The notes under the pieces: generated by a model
What the model saw: only the letters and a program-made list of their open reading frames with translations
Databases searched by the model: none
Told to the model about the DNA's origin: nothing
Translations under genes and position numbers: made by a program
DNA from: Calothrix sp. NIES-2098
GTDB lineage: Bacteria > Cyanobacteriota > Cyanobacteriia > Cyanobacteriales > Nostocaceae
Length of the DNA: 64,000 bases
Assembly (NCBI GenBank): GCA_002368175.1
Contig: AP018172.1
Coordinates: 6,203,001 to 6,267,000, forward strand
Direction: 5' to 3'
Shown here: one piece after another, positions 9,119 through 18,308 of the stretch
How positions within the stretch are numbered: the stretch's first letter is position 1
How the letters are laid out: each line of letters opens with the position of its first letter

Positions 9119-9616
9119 TTAATTATCATCTGCTGAACTGCTAAACCTAGCACCACGCAGTTGTAAATCTTTACGTTGTTGATGAGATAAACCAGTACCC
9201 ACACCTAATTGGCATTCATCTACTAGTGCAGCTAACCAAATAGTTTCATTTAACGTTGCACCCCTTAAATCTGCATTTCTCAAGTCGGCTCTGGTAAAAT
9301 TTGCAAATAACAGGTCTGCATTTACTAAACTGCTACCTTGCAGGTTTGCCCCTAATAAATTACCGCGAATCAAATTTACTGTATCTAAATTTAAACCAGA
9401 TAAATCTGCACCGTTTAAATTAGGAAACTTAACTTGATTAGGATTATTTAAAAACCTGCTTATACAGTTTATATTCGCTTCATTTATGCGCATTTGAGTT
9501 AAAAAAGTATACCGAGCTATACCCAATTGTTGGAGAATTTGTAGCCGTTTTTGTGGAGTTTGCTCTAAAAAATAAATAGCGCGATCGCGTAACTCTTGAG
9601 TTGGGAAATTGAGCAT
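9119..9616 (-). CDS. Pentapeptide repeat protein
   Basis: 165 residues. Residues about 65-135 form pentapeptide repeats of the A(D/N)LXX type (NGADL, SGLNL, RGNLL, GANLQ, ADLLF, ADLRN, ADLRG), which fold as a right-handed square beta-helix. The N-terminal ~60 residues are helical and the C-terminus ends with a short polar tail. Such proteins are very common in cyanobacteria and their roles are mostly unknown. It lies 12 bp upstream of purT on the same strand. Confidence 0.85.
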   Translation of the reverse strand: MLNFPTQELRDRAIYFLEQTPQKRLQILQQLGIARYTFLTQMRINEANINCISRFLNNPNQVKFPNLNGADLSGLNLDTVNLIRGNLLGANLQGSSLVNADLLFANFTRADLRNADLRGATLNETIWLAALVDECQLGVGTGLSHQQRKDLQLRGARFSSSADDN

Positions 9617-9912
9617 AATTTTGAGATAATTATTTTTATATTTTAGTTTGCAAATTTCCGCTATTTAAAATTAATTATATTTGTTTTATGGATTATTTAA
9701 TTACTAAAGCTAGTTTTTATAGCAATTATTTGTTTTTGTGGGGTGCAGCCCAGAGGTTAACTGTGGTGCTCAATGTGTGACATCAGTTGTAATTTCTAGG
9801 TTGAGTTGAAGTTGGCTCTTATGGGATAAGTAGTTAGTCAAAGGTATGATATGGGTATTATAAGTAAGGTCTGCGCCTAACAAAGCTACTATACACATTC
9901 TTTACTATAGCT

Positions 9913-10644
9913 ATGAGAAGACAAAAAGTTGAAGAAATAACTGGCTTACTATTTGGAGTATTGGTATTTGGGATTATTTTTATCTTCACGGGTTGTGGTG
10001 TTGGAGACCTTATCAAGATATACGATCCCATTACTATGGAATATAAAAATTGGACTCCATATAATATGTATCTCATGAACCAAGATTCAGATCGTAAAAA
10101 CAAAATTCGCTTGTTAAATGCTTTTTATCAAGCTTTTCCTGGAACTAAGAGAACGAGAATTACTAATGAGGATGTACTTAAAAAAGTTGTCGAGAATTGT
10201 AGTGCCAAACAATCCGGATACAGTAAGTTACAAATGGATAGATTGGTAGAGAAACAGATGGAAATTATAAGTAATCAACCTGAATTAAATACTGTAGCTA
10301 AAGAAGTAACATTACGATTAAGAACTATTTATGATTTATCGGATAAGTATGTTTGTAATCGTGATTCTCTGAGTAGAGCATTTAAAGATTATCAAGCTGT
10401 AGAACTCTACCTAAAAGCCGTTAAACAGAGAGGTTTGGATGAGAGTTTTATTAATGAAGATGGAAAAGCGGACTTAGACAGGACAATATTATTGGCAGGT
10501 CGAACTGCCTGTGAAGAAATTAAACAATATGGTTATCAAAAAGCTCTTGAAAAAAAGCTCAAGATGTTTTCTGCCGACAAAAATATAAATGTAATATATG
10601 CTTCATCTTATGAATATTTGTGTTCTCTTAATAGTAATCAATAA
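9913..10644 (+). CDS. Hypothetical lipoprotein-like protein
   Basis: 243 residues, not recognised. A hydrophobic N-terminal segment (about residues 12-26) ends in FTGC followed by GVGD, which resembles a lipobox, so the protein may be a lipoprotein or signal-anchored. The rest is helical and rich in Lys, Arg, Asp and Glu. Another orphan membrane protein follows 82 bp downstream on the same strand, and the two may belong together. Codon use is more AT-rich than in neighbouring housekeeping genes. Confidence 0.5.
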   Translation: MRRQKVEEITGLLFGVLVFGIIFIFTGCGVGDLIKIYDPITMEYKNWTPYNMYLMNQDSDRKNKIRLLNAFYQAFPGTKRTRITNEDVLKKVVENCSAKQSGYSKLQMDRLVEKQMEIISNQPELNTVAKEVTLRLRTIYDLSDKYVCNRDSLSRAFKDYQAVELYLKAVKQRGLDESFINEDGKADLDRTILLAGRTACEEIKQYGYQKALEKKLKMFSADKNINVIYASSYEYLCSLNSNQ

Positions 10645-10726
10645 TAGTTATTAATAGATATTTAATTTTTTGCCAAACTGATGCATAAGATTAAATTATT
10701 TGAGACAGATTAGTAGGAGCAAAATA

Positions 10727-11452
10727 ATGAAGTGGCTGTTGCGACTATTAGGATATATATTTTTCTTATCGACGTTTGGGACTCTTATTCTTTACTTTCA
10801 AGGTAAACTTGGTAATGTAATTCCGGCAGCAACTTTCTCTGCTCTTTTTGGTGTATTTCTAAGTGAGTCATCGAAGGTCGCAGACAAGCAAACACAGCGT
10901 TCTAAATTTTTTCTTGAGCAGTCACTTGCAGGCTTTGAGCATACCGTTAATCTGCTGAGTGACAGAAACAACAATCGAACTAAATGGATTTCAGCAGCCC
11001 GAATACTTCAGCAATCTTTAGAGCTTTCTAAGAAAATCACAGAAACCGAGCATAAAAGTATTTTGCAAATCGAAATGGATCGATATCGTCATCAACTATG
11101 GGAGATTTTAAACCCATATGATGAACGAATTACACCTGCGTTCTTTTATGGAGTTAGCGATTATAATTTGGATATTCAACAAGCAGCAAAACTATCCAGC
11201 CTACCCACAGTTGGAGAGCCACAAGGTAGGCTATCCTCAATACATAGCTTGTCAGAAAAATCGCTGTTCGTAATCTGGAGTTTTATGGAGTTTCCAGACA
11301 ATTATGCAGATCCACTTCATAATACTTTTTCACAAGAACAGATTGAGAAATTGCGGCTACAGCACCGACCTTTGTATGAGTACCTCGAACATAAGCAGAC
11401 GTATCACCCTATAGCTGGTAAACCTCACAAATTATCAGACAAAGAGGAATAG
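10727..11452 (+). CDS. Hypothetical protein with two N-terminal membrane segments
   Basis: 241 residues, not recognised. Two hydrophobic segments (about 3-24 and 30-47) are followed by a charged, helical cytoplasmic part of about 190 residues. The start is taken as ATG 10727 because AGGAG sits at 10715-10719; the open frame extends to a TTG at 10700 without such support. It follows another orphan gene on the same strand. Confidence 0.5.
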   Translation: MKWLLRLLGYIFFLSTFGTLILYFQGKLGNVIPAATFSALFGVFLSESSKVADKQTQRSKFFLEQSLAGFEHTVNLLSDRNNNRTKWISAARILQQSLELSKKITETEHKSILQIEMDRYRHQLWEILNPYDERITPAFFYGVSDYNLDIQQAAKLSSLPTVGEPQGRLSSIHSLSEKSLFVIWSFMEFPDNYADPLHNTFSQEQIEKLRLQHRPLYEYLEHKQTYHPIAGKPHKLSDKEE

Positions 11453-11539
11453 AGTAAGCGGGCTAACTTAGCCGTTGGGCGGCTTCATCTCTGAGTGGAA
11501 ACAGTACACAAGCTTATCTTTGAGTATTCAGCATCCCAG

Positions 11540-11854
11540 CTACCCCACCTGTGCAATAAGTTTGCCAATTTCTTGAGGGGTTGCACCTGTTGCTAACATT
11601 GCCCGAATTAAAAGTTCAATGGAAACAGAAGCATCACCATTTTCGGCTTTAGCAATCCGAGGCTGGCTTGAATGAAGTTTCTCTGCTAATTCTGTTTGAG
11701 TCATTAATTTTTGTCGTCGCTCTTTTAAGTTGCGGCTAAGTGCGAGTTTAATCTCAATGAGTGTAGCTTCTTCTGTTGTTAGTTCTAAAAATTCTGAAAC
11801 AGTTCCAACTTTCCAGCCTTTTTCTTCTAAACGTTTTCTTTTGGCTTCATCCAT
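11540..11854 (-). CDS. XRE-family antitoxin (HigA-like)
   Basis: 104 residues. An N-terminal 30-residue extension precedes a helix-turn-helix domain (about 50-100) with TQTELAEKLHSSQPRIAKAE, the XRE recognition-helix pattern. In HigBA systems this antitoxin follows the toxin gene, binds it and represses the operon. Here it lies 4 bp after the toxin reading frame, as in such operons. The toxin is truncated (see next entry), so this antitoxin is probably an orphan remnant or a plain repressor. Confidence 0.8.
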   Translation of the reverse strand: MDEAKRKRLEEKGWKVGTVSEFLELTTEEATLIEIKLALSRNLKERRQKLMTQTELAEKLHSSQPRIAKAENGDASVSIELLIRAMLATGATPQEIGKLIAQVG

Positions 11855-11858
11855 AATA

Positions 11859-12110
11859 TTAATCTTGTGCGTCCTTATCGTACCTACTAAGTCGTTTTTT
11901 GCTGTTGTCGATTACGCTGCTTGGTGTTGCTCTCGTTGTTTTATTAAAGACCTCAAGAATCAAAATCGCATCGTCATCAATGCGGTAAATAATTCGCCAG
12001 TTTTTCTCTGTATCCCGAATCCGTAGTTCGTGACAATATTTTCCAATACTGGGCATTGGTATTGAGTGTGGCAATCCCAGATTTTCACCTTACTGTAAGC
12101 GTCTGAGGCT
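11859..12110 (-). pseudogene. HigB/RelE-type toxin, 5'-truncated with an in-frame stop
   Basis: The longest start-to-stop frame (12074-11859, 71 residues) holds only the C-terminal two-thirds of a Gp49/HigB-like toxin: PMPSIGKYCHELRIRD, then WRIIYRIDDDAILILEVF and a KKRLSRYD ending. Reading upstream in the same frame gives TLKSLRRLQ, a TAA stop, then GENLGLPHS, which continues the family pattern (LxRLQxGENL). The stop replaces what is normally Gln, a one-base CAA to TAA change. The further N-terminus is missing because the frame runs into the end of the ABC-F gene. A TTG restart at 12074 would give a toxin without its first helices. Most likely inactive. Confidence 0.75.
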
Positions 12111-12111
12111 T

Positions 12112-14040
12112 TTAAGAGTCCATCTCAGCTAATTCCAACCACCTCTCAGTCGCCGTATCAATAGCTTGCTTGAGTGCTTCCACCTGGTCGTACAATTTTT
12201 GTACCTGGCTATAATTCCCTGGCGCAACATTTAATAAAGCTTTTTCTGCTTCTGCTTTCTCTACTTCTAACTGAGCAATTTTCCCTTCCAACTGCTCAAA
12301 TTCTTTTTTCTCCCAATTTGAGAGTCTGCGCCGCTTTTTAGTTTCTGACTCTTGAGATTGCGATGCCGTTTTTTCTACTTCTAATTTGTTTGGCTTTTCT
12401 TTAATAGCAGCTTCTTGTTGTGCTGCTTCTTCAGCTTTTTTATAGTCAAGATAAACTGAGTAATTACCTGGATATTGGCGCAGATTGCCACCTTCTTCCA
12501 AAGCAAAAATGGTGTCTACAGTCCGATCTAAAAAATAGCGATCGTGGGAAACTACAATTACACAACCTGCAAAATCTTCTAAATAATCTTCTAGGACAGC
12601 TAATGTCTGTACATCCAAATCGTTGGTCGGTTCATCTAAAATTAAGACATTAGGTGCGCTCATGAGTATGCGCAACAAGAATAACCGCCGTTTTTCACCA
12701 CCAGATAGTTTATGAATTGGTGCATACTGCTGATTACCAGGAAATAAAAATCTCTCTAGCATTTGCGAAGCAGTAATTTTAGTACCATCAGCTATGGGGA
12801 CAAATTCGCCTTCTTCTTTAATGTAGTCAATTACGCGCTGATTTTCATTTAAAGCTGTCAGTAATTCCTCAGAATGCTGGTCAAAATAACCGATATGAAT
12901 TGTAGAGCCAATTTCTATATTACCGGAATCAGGTTCCACTCGCCCGGTAATCATATCCATTAATGTGGATTTACCTGCACCGTTACCACCAATAATTCCA
13001 ATCCTATCTTCTGGACTGAATTCGTAGGTAAAATCTTTAATTAATATCCGGTCATTGTAAGATTTAGAAATATTATTGATTTCAATAACTTTTTTGCCAA
13101 TTCGCCGACTAACTGTAGAAATATCTACCTTACCCTGAATCTGTTTAAACTCAGTTTCTCGCATCGCTTTAATGCGATCGATTCTGGCTTTTTGTTTCGT
13201 ACTGCGGGCTTTAGGGCCGCGTTTGAGCCATTCTAATTCTCGTCGCAATACTCCTTGGTGTTTGCGTTGAGTACTGACGGCAGATTCTTCAGCTAGAGCT
13301 TTCTTTTCCAGGTAATATGAATAATTACCTGTATAGCTATAAATATCACCTCGGTCAATTTCAATAATCCGATTGGTGACACGATCTAAAAAGTAGCGAT
13401 CGTGGGTAATTAAAAATAATGCACCCCGATAGCGATTTAAATAACTTTGCAACCACTCCACAGAAAGAGCATCAAGATGGTTTGTTGGCTCATCCATGAG
13501 TAAAACATCTGGTTCTGATAGCAAAGCTGTTGCTAGAGCAATTCGCTTGCGATAGCCTCCAGATAAAGTACCGATAATAGTATCAAAGTCGGAAATTCCT
13601 AACTTTGTGAGGATAATTTTGGCGTTGGTTTCAAGTTCCCAAGCGCCAGTTGCATCCATTTTTTGCATGACTGTTGAAAGCTGAGACATCAGCTGACTAT
13701 CTTCGGGATAGTGAGCTAATTTATCAGACAGTTCTTCATATTCTCTTACTAAAGCCATGTGTTCGCCACTATCGGCAAAAACCTGCTCTAAAACTGTGCG
13801 ATTTTCGTCTAAATCTGGTTGCTGAGGCAAATAGATAATTTTAGAGCTAGAGTTAACTAAAATTTGACCGCTATCAACTGGTTCTATTCCAGCAATCATT
13901 TTTAATAAAGTTGATTTACCAGAACCATTAGTACCAATTAAACCAACTTTATCAGTTGCATCTAAGCTAAAATTAGCATCTTTCAAAATTTCTTTGATGC
14001 CAAAGTCTTTTTTTACTGATTGCAGGGTAATAATACTCAT
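12112..14040 (-). CDS. ABC-F family ATPase (Uup/EttA-like)
   Basis: 642 residues. Two ABC cassettes in tandem: Walker A GTNGSGKST and GGNGAGKST, signatures LSGGYRKR and LSGGEKRR, Walker B LLMDEPTNHLD and LILDEPTNDLD. The linker between them has the long helical, basic stretch typical of ABC-F (KRGPKARSTKQKARIDR), and the C-terminal ~90 residues are a coiled coil as in Uup. There are no membrane segments. ABC-F proteins act on ribosomes or related RNPs. The start is placed at MSIITLQSV (ATG 14040) where family proteins begin; the frame runs 8 codons further. The stop abuts the toxin remnant. Confidence 0.93.
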   Translation of the reverse strand: MSIITLQSVKKDFGIKEILKDANFSLDATDKVGLIGTNGSGKSTLLKMIAGIEPVDSGQILVNSSSKIIYLPQQPDLDENRTVLEQVFADSGEHMALVREYEELSDKLAHYPEDSQLMSQLSTVMQKMDATGAWELETNAKIILTKLGISDFDTIIGTLSGGYRKRIALATALLSEPDVLLMDEPTNHLDALSVEWLQSYLNRYRGALFLITHDRYFLDRVTNRIIEIDRGDIYSYTGNYSYYLEKKALAEESAVSTQRKHQGVLRRELEWLKRGPKARSTKQKARIDRIKAMRETEFKQIQGKVDISTVSRRIGKKVIEINNISKSYNDRILIKDFTYEFSPEDRIGIIGGNGAGKSTLMDMITGRVEPDSGNIEIGSTIHIGYFDQHSEELLTALNENQRVIDYIKEEGEFVPIADGTKITASQMLERFLFPGNQQYAPIHKLSGGEKRRLFLLRILMSAPNVLILDEPTNDLDVQTLAVLEDYLEDFAGCVIVVSHDRYFLDRTVDTIFALEEGGNLRQYPGNYSVYLDYKKAEEAAQQEAAIKEKPNKLEVEKTASQSQESETKKRRRLSNWEKKEFEQLEGKIAQLEVEKAEAEKALLNVAPGNYSQVQKLYDQVEALKQAIDTATERWLELAEMDS

Positions 14041-14111
14041 AAAAGCTAGTAATTGGTCATGCAAATTTAGTGTGTAGGTAAGGCACTTGCCCTACCTAAC
14101 AGTGCCAAATT

Positions 14112-14528
14112 TTAGACAAATAAATCGAGGGGTAAATGTCCATACATTTCGTTGATTCCCCCAGGATTGTGAGATTGGCAAGAGACTAATACACCACGAT
14201 GATGTCCTGAATAGGAATCGATATAACACAAGCCGTTTTTGCCATTTAATTTGATATAAACCGGGCCATCAATGTCGGGTAAATTGCTAGGTACTTCATA
14301 ACCCAAGGCTTGGGAATAAGTTTTCATTGACAGCTTTCCTTCTTCTGCGGTATCAGCACAAATACCTAAGATTTTGTAATCAGAAAGACTAGCGATCAAA
14401 ATTAACGCCCGCCGTACTGAAGCTTTTTCTGATGGTTTGAGAATTGGTGCAATATCAAGACAGTTGAATTTGTTGAGAATTTTTCTTGCGTCTTCAGCCG
14501 TGAGATTGGGATGATTAGGAGTTGACAT
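14112..14528 (-). CDS. DUF1824 family protein
   Basis: 138 residues matching the cyanobacterial DUF1824 family: an N-terminal helix (LTAEDARKILNKFNCLD), KASVRRALILIASLSDYKILGICADT and GPVYIKLNGKNGLCYIDSYSGHHRGVLVSCQS. It is small, soluble and of unknown function. It lies 71 bp upstream of the ABC-F gene on the same strand. Confidence 0.85.
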   Translation of the reverse strand: MSTPNHPNLTAEDARKILNKFNCLDIAPILKPSEKASVRRALILIASLSDYKILGICADTAEEGKLSMKTYSQALGYEVPSNLPDIDGPVYIKLNGKNGLCYIDSYSGHHRGVLVSCQSHNPGGINEMYGHLPLDLFV

Positions 14529-14611
14529 GAATCTAGTTGGTTGGAGTTCTTGGTAATTATTGCGGATCTGAAGTTGGGATTGCCTACTATACTAAGATGA
14601 TTTACTCAAAT

Positions 14612-15460
14612 TTAGGGTTGATTTTGAGTATTACCTAGATTGAAAATAAAGGGTACGCTGCTTTTTGCGTCGTTACCCATCACCAGAACGTTCGGCATTT
14701 GCGCACCACCAGCTTTCCAAGCTTCGATCGCTTCTTTTTGCAGCACTAATTGCCCACCTTGAGCTTTGAGAGTTTCTGCCAAGAGCCTTTGAGCCTCCGC
14801 TTTACCTTTAGCACGATTAATTTCTGCCTGTGCTTCCTGTTCCGCTTCTCGCGCTACATACACTGCTCGTTGCGCCCGCTGTTCGGCGATTTGTTTTTCT
14901 TCCACTGCTCTGGCAAATTCTGGGGAGAAAGTTAAGTCAACTACGCTAGTATCCAGCACTATTATCCCATATTTGTCTAAGCGATCGCCTAAAGCATTAT
15001 CAAAGTCTTCCTTCAATTCACTGCGTTTGGTAATTGCTTCTTCTACGGTTCTTCTGGCAGCTGCAATTTTAAATGCTTCTTGTGTTTGGGGTGCAATAAT
15101 TTTGGAAACAATATTTTCTAACGTACCTTGTTTTCTTCTCACTTCTACTACCTGAGTCGGATCGAGACGAAAGTTAATGGCAAATCTGGCAGATAGATTT
15201 TGCAGATCCTTAGTAGAACTTTCTGCCGGTACTTCAAATTTTTGCACAGTTAAATCATATACATCTATAACCGAAACGAAGGGTGGTTTTAGGTGGATAC
15301 CCTCCAATAAGGCACCATCTCTCGCTTTACCCAAGATACTGATTACTCCTGCTTGTCCTGGGTTAATAATGATAAACGAATTGAGGCCAATACTCACCAG
15401 TATTGCCAACAGTATTCCTAAAACTGTGGTTTGCCAACTCGCAAATTGCTGATTTTTCAA
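14612..15460 (-). CDS. Prohibitin/SPFH (band 7) membrane protein
   Basis: 282 residues. One N-terminal membrane helix (about 12-32) is followed by an SPFH domain (VIIINPGQAGVISILGKARD near its start) and a long Ala/Glu/Gln-rich coiled coil (EKQIAEQRAQRAVYVAREAE and beyond), the prohibitin layout. These proteins form ring-like membrane assemblies; cyanobacterial Phb1 is the best match by recall. The start is set at TTG 15460 because AAAGGAGAT lies just upstream; the frame also reaches a TTG at 15490, which lacks a ribosome binding site. Confidence 0.85.
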   Translation of the reverse strand: MKNQQFASWQTTVLGILLAILVSIGLNSFIIINPGQAGVISILGKARDGALLEGIHLKPPFVSVIDVYDLTVQKFEVPAESSTKDLQNLSARFAINFRLDPTQVVEVRRKQGTLENIVSKIIAPQTQEAFKIAAARRTVEEAITKRSELKEDFDNALGDRLDKYGIIVLDTSVVDLTFSPEFARAVEEKQIAEQRAQRAVYVAREAEQEAQAEINRAKGKAEAQRLLAETLKAQGGQLVLQKEAIEAWKAGGAQMPNVLVMGNDAKSSVPFIFNLGNTQNQP

Positions 15461-15746
15461 GTTTTCATCTCCTTTTGTCTGTGCAAGCAACTCCTGTACT
15501 ATGGTGGCACGCGGTCAGCTTGCCTACACAAGCAAATGTTGGCAAAAATTTAAGATGCTCTGTTCGATCTGGTTGCTGAGTCAAGAGTCATTTTTCATAC
15601 TGACTTTGTCACAGTTGAAGTATTGTGCTTACCGACATCCCTACCATAACTGAAGTTCCGGGAATCAATGCTCTGGTGGATAAGAACGCAGTGAGATATT
15701 GAAAAGATCTGGCTAATGACAAGCTCTCGAAAGCGAGAAACCCGAA

Positions 15747-16352
15747 TTACTGAGTTCTTGGGCAATAAGCAAGATATCTTGACTGTGCATAACCCATCAA
15801 AGGAACCGAAATTGGCACCCAACCATTTTTCCCCCGTGCAATGACAACATTTTGACCATTGGGAACCACTCCCACCCTAGCTGAATTGTTAGAAGGAGCT
15901 ACTCGCACCACCAACCCACCATCAGCAGCAACTTTGCGACAAAAGTTTAGCTCAGGAGGCGTTGCGGCTTTTGAGGCTTGGCATGAGCTAAGAAAATTAG
16001 TATGTAAGATGTAGCCCTTGACAGGAGATGAAATGGGCACCCAGCCATTTTTACCGCGATCGCGAATTGTCACATTTGTTCCATAATCTAAAAGGCCAAC
16101 TACAGGACTATCAACTGTTGGCTTTTGCAAAACGAAAAGACCATTTCTTGCCATTACTCGACGACATCTGCTGGAATACTGTGCTATTAAATATTCACCC
16201 TGCTGATTTGATAATGCTCTTGCTGAGTTAAGAGATTTAATATCCTGGTTAACTGCATTCACAGCAAAAGAAGGGGTGATAAAAACAGTCGCAGCTAAGA
16301 CTAATGAAGTCGTGAAAGTTGAGTATCCTTGACCTAGAAATTTCCTTTTCAT
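15747..16352 (-). CDS. Secreted protein with two SH3b domains
   Basis: 201 residues. A signal peptide (MKRKFLGQGYSTFTTSLVLA, ending near TPSFA) precedes two bacterial SH3 domains: CRRVMARNGLFVLQKPTVDS with RGKNGWVPISSPVKGYI, and CRKVAADGGLVVRVAPSNNS with RGKNGWVPISVPLMGYA. SH3b modules usually bind peptidoglycan, so this is probably a periplasmic wall-associated protein. The start is ATG 16352, preceded by GAGGAG; the longer frame to 16409 puts extra residues before the signal peptide. Confidence 0.85.
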   Translation of the reverse strand: MKRKFLGQGYSTFTTSLVLAATVFITPSFAVNAVNQDIKSLNSARALSNQQGEYLIAQYSSRCRRVMARNGLFVLQKPTVDSPVVGLLDYGTNVTIRDRGKNGWVPISSPVKGYILHTNFLSSCQASKAATPPELNFCRKVAADGGLVVRVAPSNNSARVGVVPNGQNVVIARGKNGWVPISVPLMGYAQSRYLAYCPRTQ

Positions 16353-16859
16353 ACTAGCTCCTCTAAATTTTGGATGAATCAATGCTTGACTACTTATCAA
16401 ACCAATCAATATATTTATAATTATTATTTATTATTAATTTTCTAATTTAAATTAAATGAGATTGTGAGAAGAAACACCCATTTTACAGTATGTAGAATAT
16501 TTATTTTTAAATTGCTGCATCTAAGCCTTTTACATTGTCATTCATTAGCTGTTTGTTAAACTATTGGCTAAAATTTACATGAAATTTTATTGAAAAGCAT
16601 CTTTTTTAAGAGTGAATAAATATTCATCCTTATGACATAGGCAACGAGAAATACGAATTTTTACTTTAGTTTTGTAATAGAGTGATGACAAAGTAAAATT
16701 TTAGGCATGAATCATCAACATTATTTCCTGATAAAATCCTTAAAAATAGAAAATACTGCTTGAGTATGGGAATAAGTGCGATCGTCTTACTTCTGTGGGG
16801 AAGCAAGCTAGGCATCGACTCCTGTAGGATGAGGCTAAATAGTTTTTAAACTCACTATC
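16353..16859. other. Intergenic region, 507 bp, AT-rich
   Basis: Divergent spacer between the SH3b gene and ribokinase. It must contain promoters for both, but no confident -35/-10 pair or operator was identified. No hairpin, repeat or small gene stands out. Confidence 0.5.
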
Positions 16860-17783
16860 ATGAGTATTATTGTTTTTGGCAGCATCAATATAGATTTAGT
16901 AGCCACAGTCCCCCGATTGCCAATTCCAGGAGAAACTCTATTAGGATATAACTTTGTGCAAGTTCCTGGGGGAAAAGGCGCAAATCAAGCTGTTGCATTG
17001 GCACGGTTACAAGTTCCTACTTATATGGTTGGGCGCGTAGGTACAGATAGTTTTGCCTCAGAATTACTCTACAATTTGGAAAATTCTGGTGTAGATAGTA
17101 GCAATGTTTCTATTGATGATCGTGTCAGTTCGGGAGTAGCGCTGATTGCAGTTGATGATAGAGGTGAAAATCAAATTATTATTATTCCTGGCGCGAATGG
17201 GCGTGTAAATGAAGAAGATATAGAGCGATTGTCTGATTTATTACCAAATAGCACCGCCTTACTTTTACAATTTGAAATTCCAATTGCTGCTGTTGTAGCG
17301 GCGGCGAAAGCAGCACATGAAGCAGGGGTAAAAGTGATTCTCGATCCTGCACCTGCACAATCTCATATGCCTGATGAGCTTTATCCCTTAGTAGATATCA
17401 TTACACCAAATGAAGTGGAAGCGGGGCAATTGGTGGGTTTTCCAGTAAGTAACGAAGAGTCAGCAAAAGCAGCAGCGGCGATTTTATTGCAACAGGGTGT
17501 GAAATGTGCGATCGTCAAACTTGGTGCTAAGGGCGTTTTCTGCGCCACTGCTGAGGAAAGTTTCTTTGTACCAACGTTTCCCATTCAGGTAGTTGACACC
17601 GTTGCTGCTGGTGATGCTTTTAATGGCGGTTTAGCAGCAGCACTATACACAGGACTTCCTTTGCACCAAGCGGTTGTTTGGGGTGCAGCTGCGGGTGCTT
17701 TAGCTGCAACAAAACCAGGGGCGCAAACCTCTTTACCTGATAGGCTAACGTTTGATGCGTTCCTTAAGGAGAGAGGTGTTTAG
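16860..17783 (+). CDS. rbsK: Ribokinase
   Basis: 307 residues of the PfkB family. The N-terminal substrate motif GGKGANQAVALARL and the C-terminal DTVAAGDAFNGGLAAAL (anion hole and catalytic Asp) match ribokinase closely, as do the opening FGSINIDLV and the ITPNEVEAGQLVG segment. It phosphorylates ribose to ribose-5-phosphate using ATP. With a nucleoside hydrolase and a cytosine deaminase next to it, its ribose probably comes from nucleosides and not from an uptake system, since no rbsABC genes are in view. Confidence 0.92.
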   Translation: MSIIVFGSINIDLVATVPRLPIPGETLLGYNFVQVPGGKGANQAVALARLQVPTYMVGRVGTDSFASELLYNLENSGVDSSNVSIDDRVSSGVALIAVDDRGENQIIIIPGANGRVNEEDIERLSDLLPNSTALLLQFEIPIAAVVAAAKAAHEAGVKVILDPAPAQSHMPDELYPLVDIITPNEVEAGQLVGFPVSNEESAKAAAAILLQQGVKCAIVKLGAKGVFCATAEESFFVPTFPIQVVDTVAAGDAFNGGLAAALYTGLPLHQAVVWGAAAGALAATKPGAQTSLPDRLTFDAFLKERGV

Positions 17784-17829
17784 TTTGGGTATGAGGGAGA
17801 TGAGAGAGATAAGGAAGAAATTCCATTAC

Positions 17830-17857
17830 CAAATGACAAATGACAAACCCCAAATGA
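17830..17857. repeat. Heptanucleotide STRR array (CAAATGA)
   Basis: Four 7-bp units in a row: CAAATGA, CAAATGA, CAAACCC, CAAATGA. This matches the short tandemly repeated repetitive (STRR) heptads known from heterocystous cyanobacteria. It fills the convergent gap between ribokinase and cytosine deaminase and touches the deaminase stop codon. Confidence 0.7.
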
Positions 17858-18289
17858 CTACTTCCCAATATCCTCATTCCACAGTTCGGGATTAGTTTCA
17901 ATAAACTCACTCATCATTTGTTCGCATTCATCAAGACCGAGATCGATTACTTCTACGCCGTGAGATATCATAAATTCTTTAGCACCAGGAAAAGTTCTAG
18001 ATTCTCCGGCGATGACTTTTTTAATGCCAAATTGCACAACTGCGCCAGCACATAAATAGCACGGCATTAAGGTTGAATAGAGTGTTGTACCTCTGTAATT
18101 ACCTACTCTCCCAGCATTGCGCAGACAATCAATTTCAGCGTGGGTGACAGGATCGCCATCTTGTACGCGCTTGTTGTGTCCTCTGCCGAGAATTTTGCCA
18201 TCCTTGACAAGAACTGAACCAATAGGAATTCCACCTTCTTGTCTACCTTGTTTTGCTTCTTGAATTGCAGCTTGCATAAATTCATCCAT
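17858..18289 (-). CDS. Cytosine deaminase-like nucleoside deaminase
   Basis: 143 residues of the zinc-dependent cytidine-deaminase superfamily. HAE (zinc His and catalytic Glu) and PCYLC (zinc Cys pair) are present. The whole chain, including GGIPIGSVLV, GRGHNKRVQDGD, the TTLYSTLMPCYLCAGAVV segment and the WNEDIG ending, resembles yeast Fcy1 cytosine deaminase more than guanine or tRNA adenosine deaminases. It would convert cytosine to uracil. It is divergent from a nucleoside hydrolase (19 bp apart) and convergent with ribokinase, which fits a salvage role. Confidence 0.88.
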   Translation of the reverse strand: MDEFMQAAIQEAKQGRQEGGIPIGSVLVKDGKILGRGHNKRVQDGDPVTHAEIDCLRNAGRVGNYRGTTLYSTLMPCYLCAGAVVQFGIKKVIAGESRTFPGAKEFMISHGVEVIDLGLDECEQMMSEFIETNPELWNEDIGK

Positions 18290-18308
18290 TATTTAATTTC
18301 TCCTTAGT

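Noticed and set aside
15595..15822. Minus-strand frame of 75 codons after the SH3b gene
   Set aside because: Overlaps the SH3b gene end in another frame and has no supporting signals.
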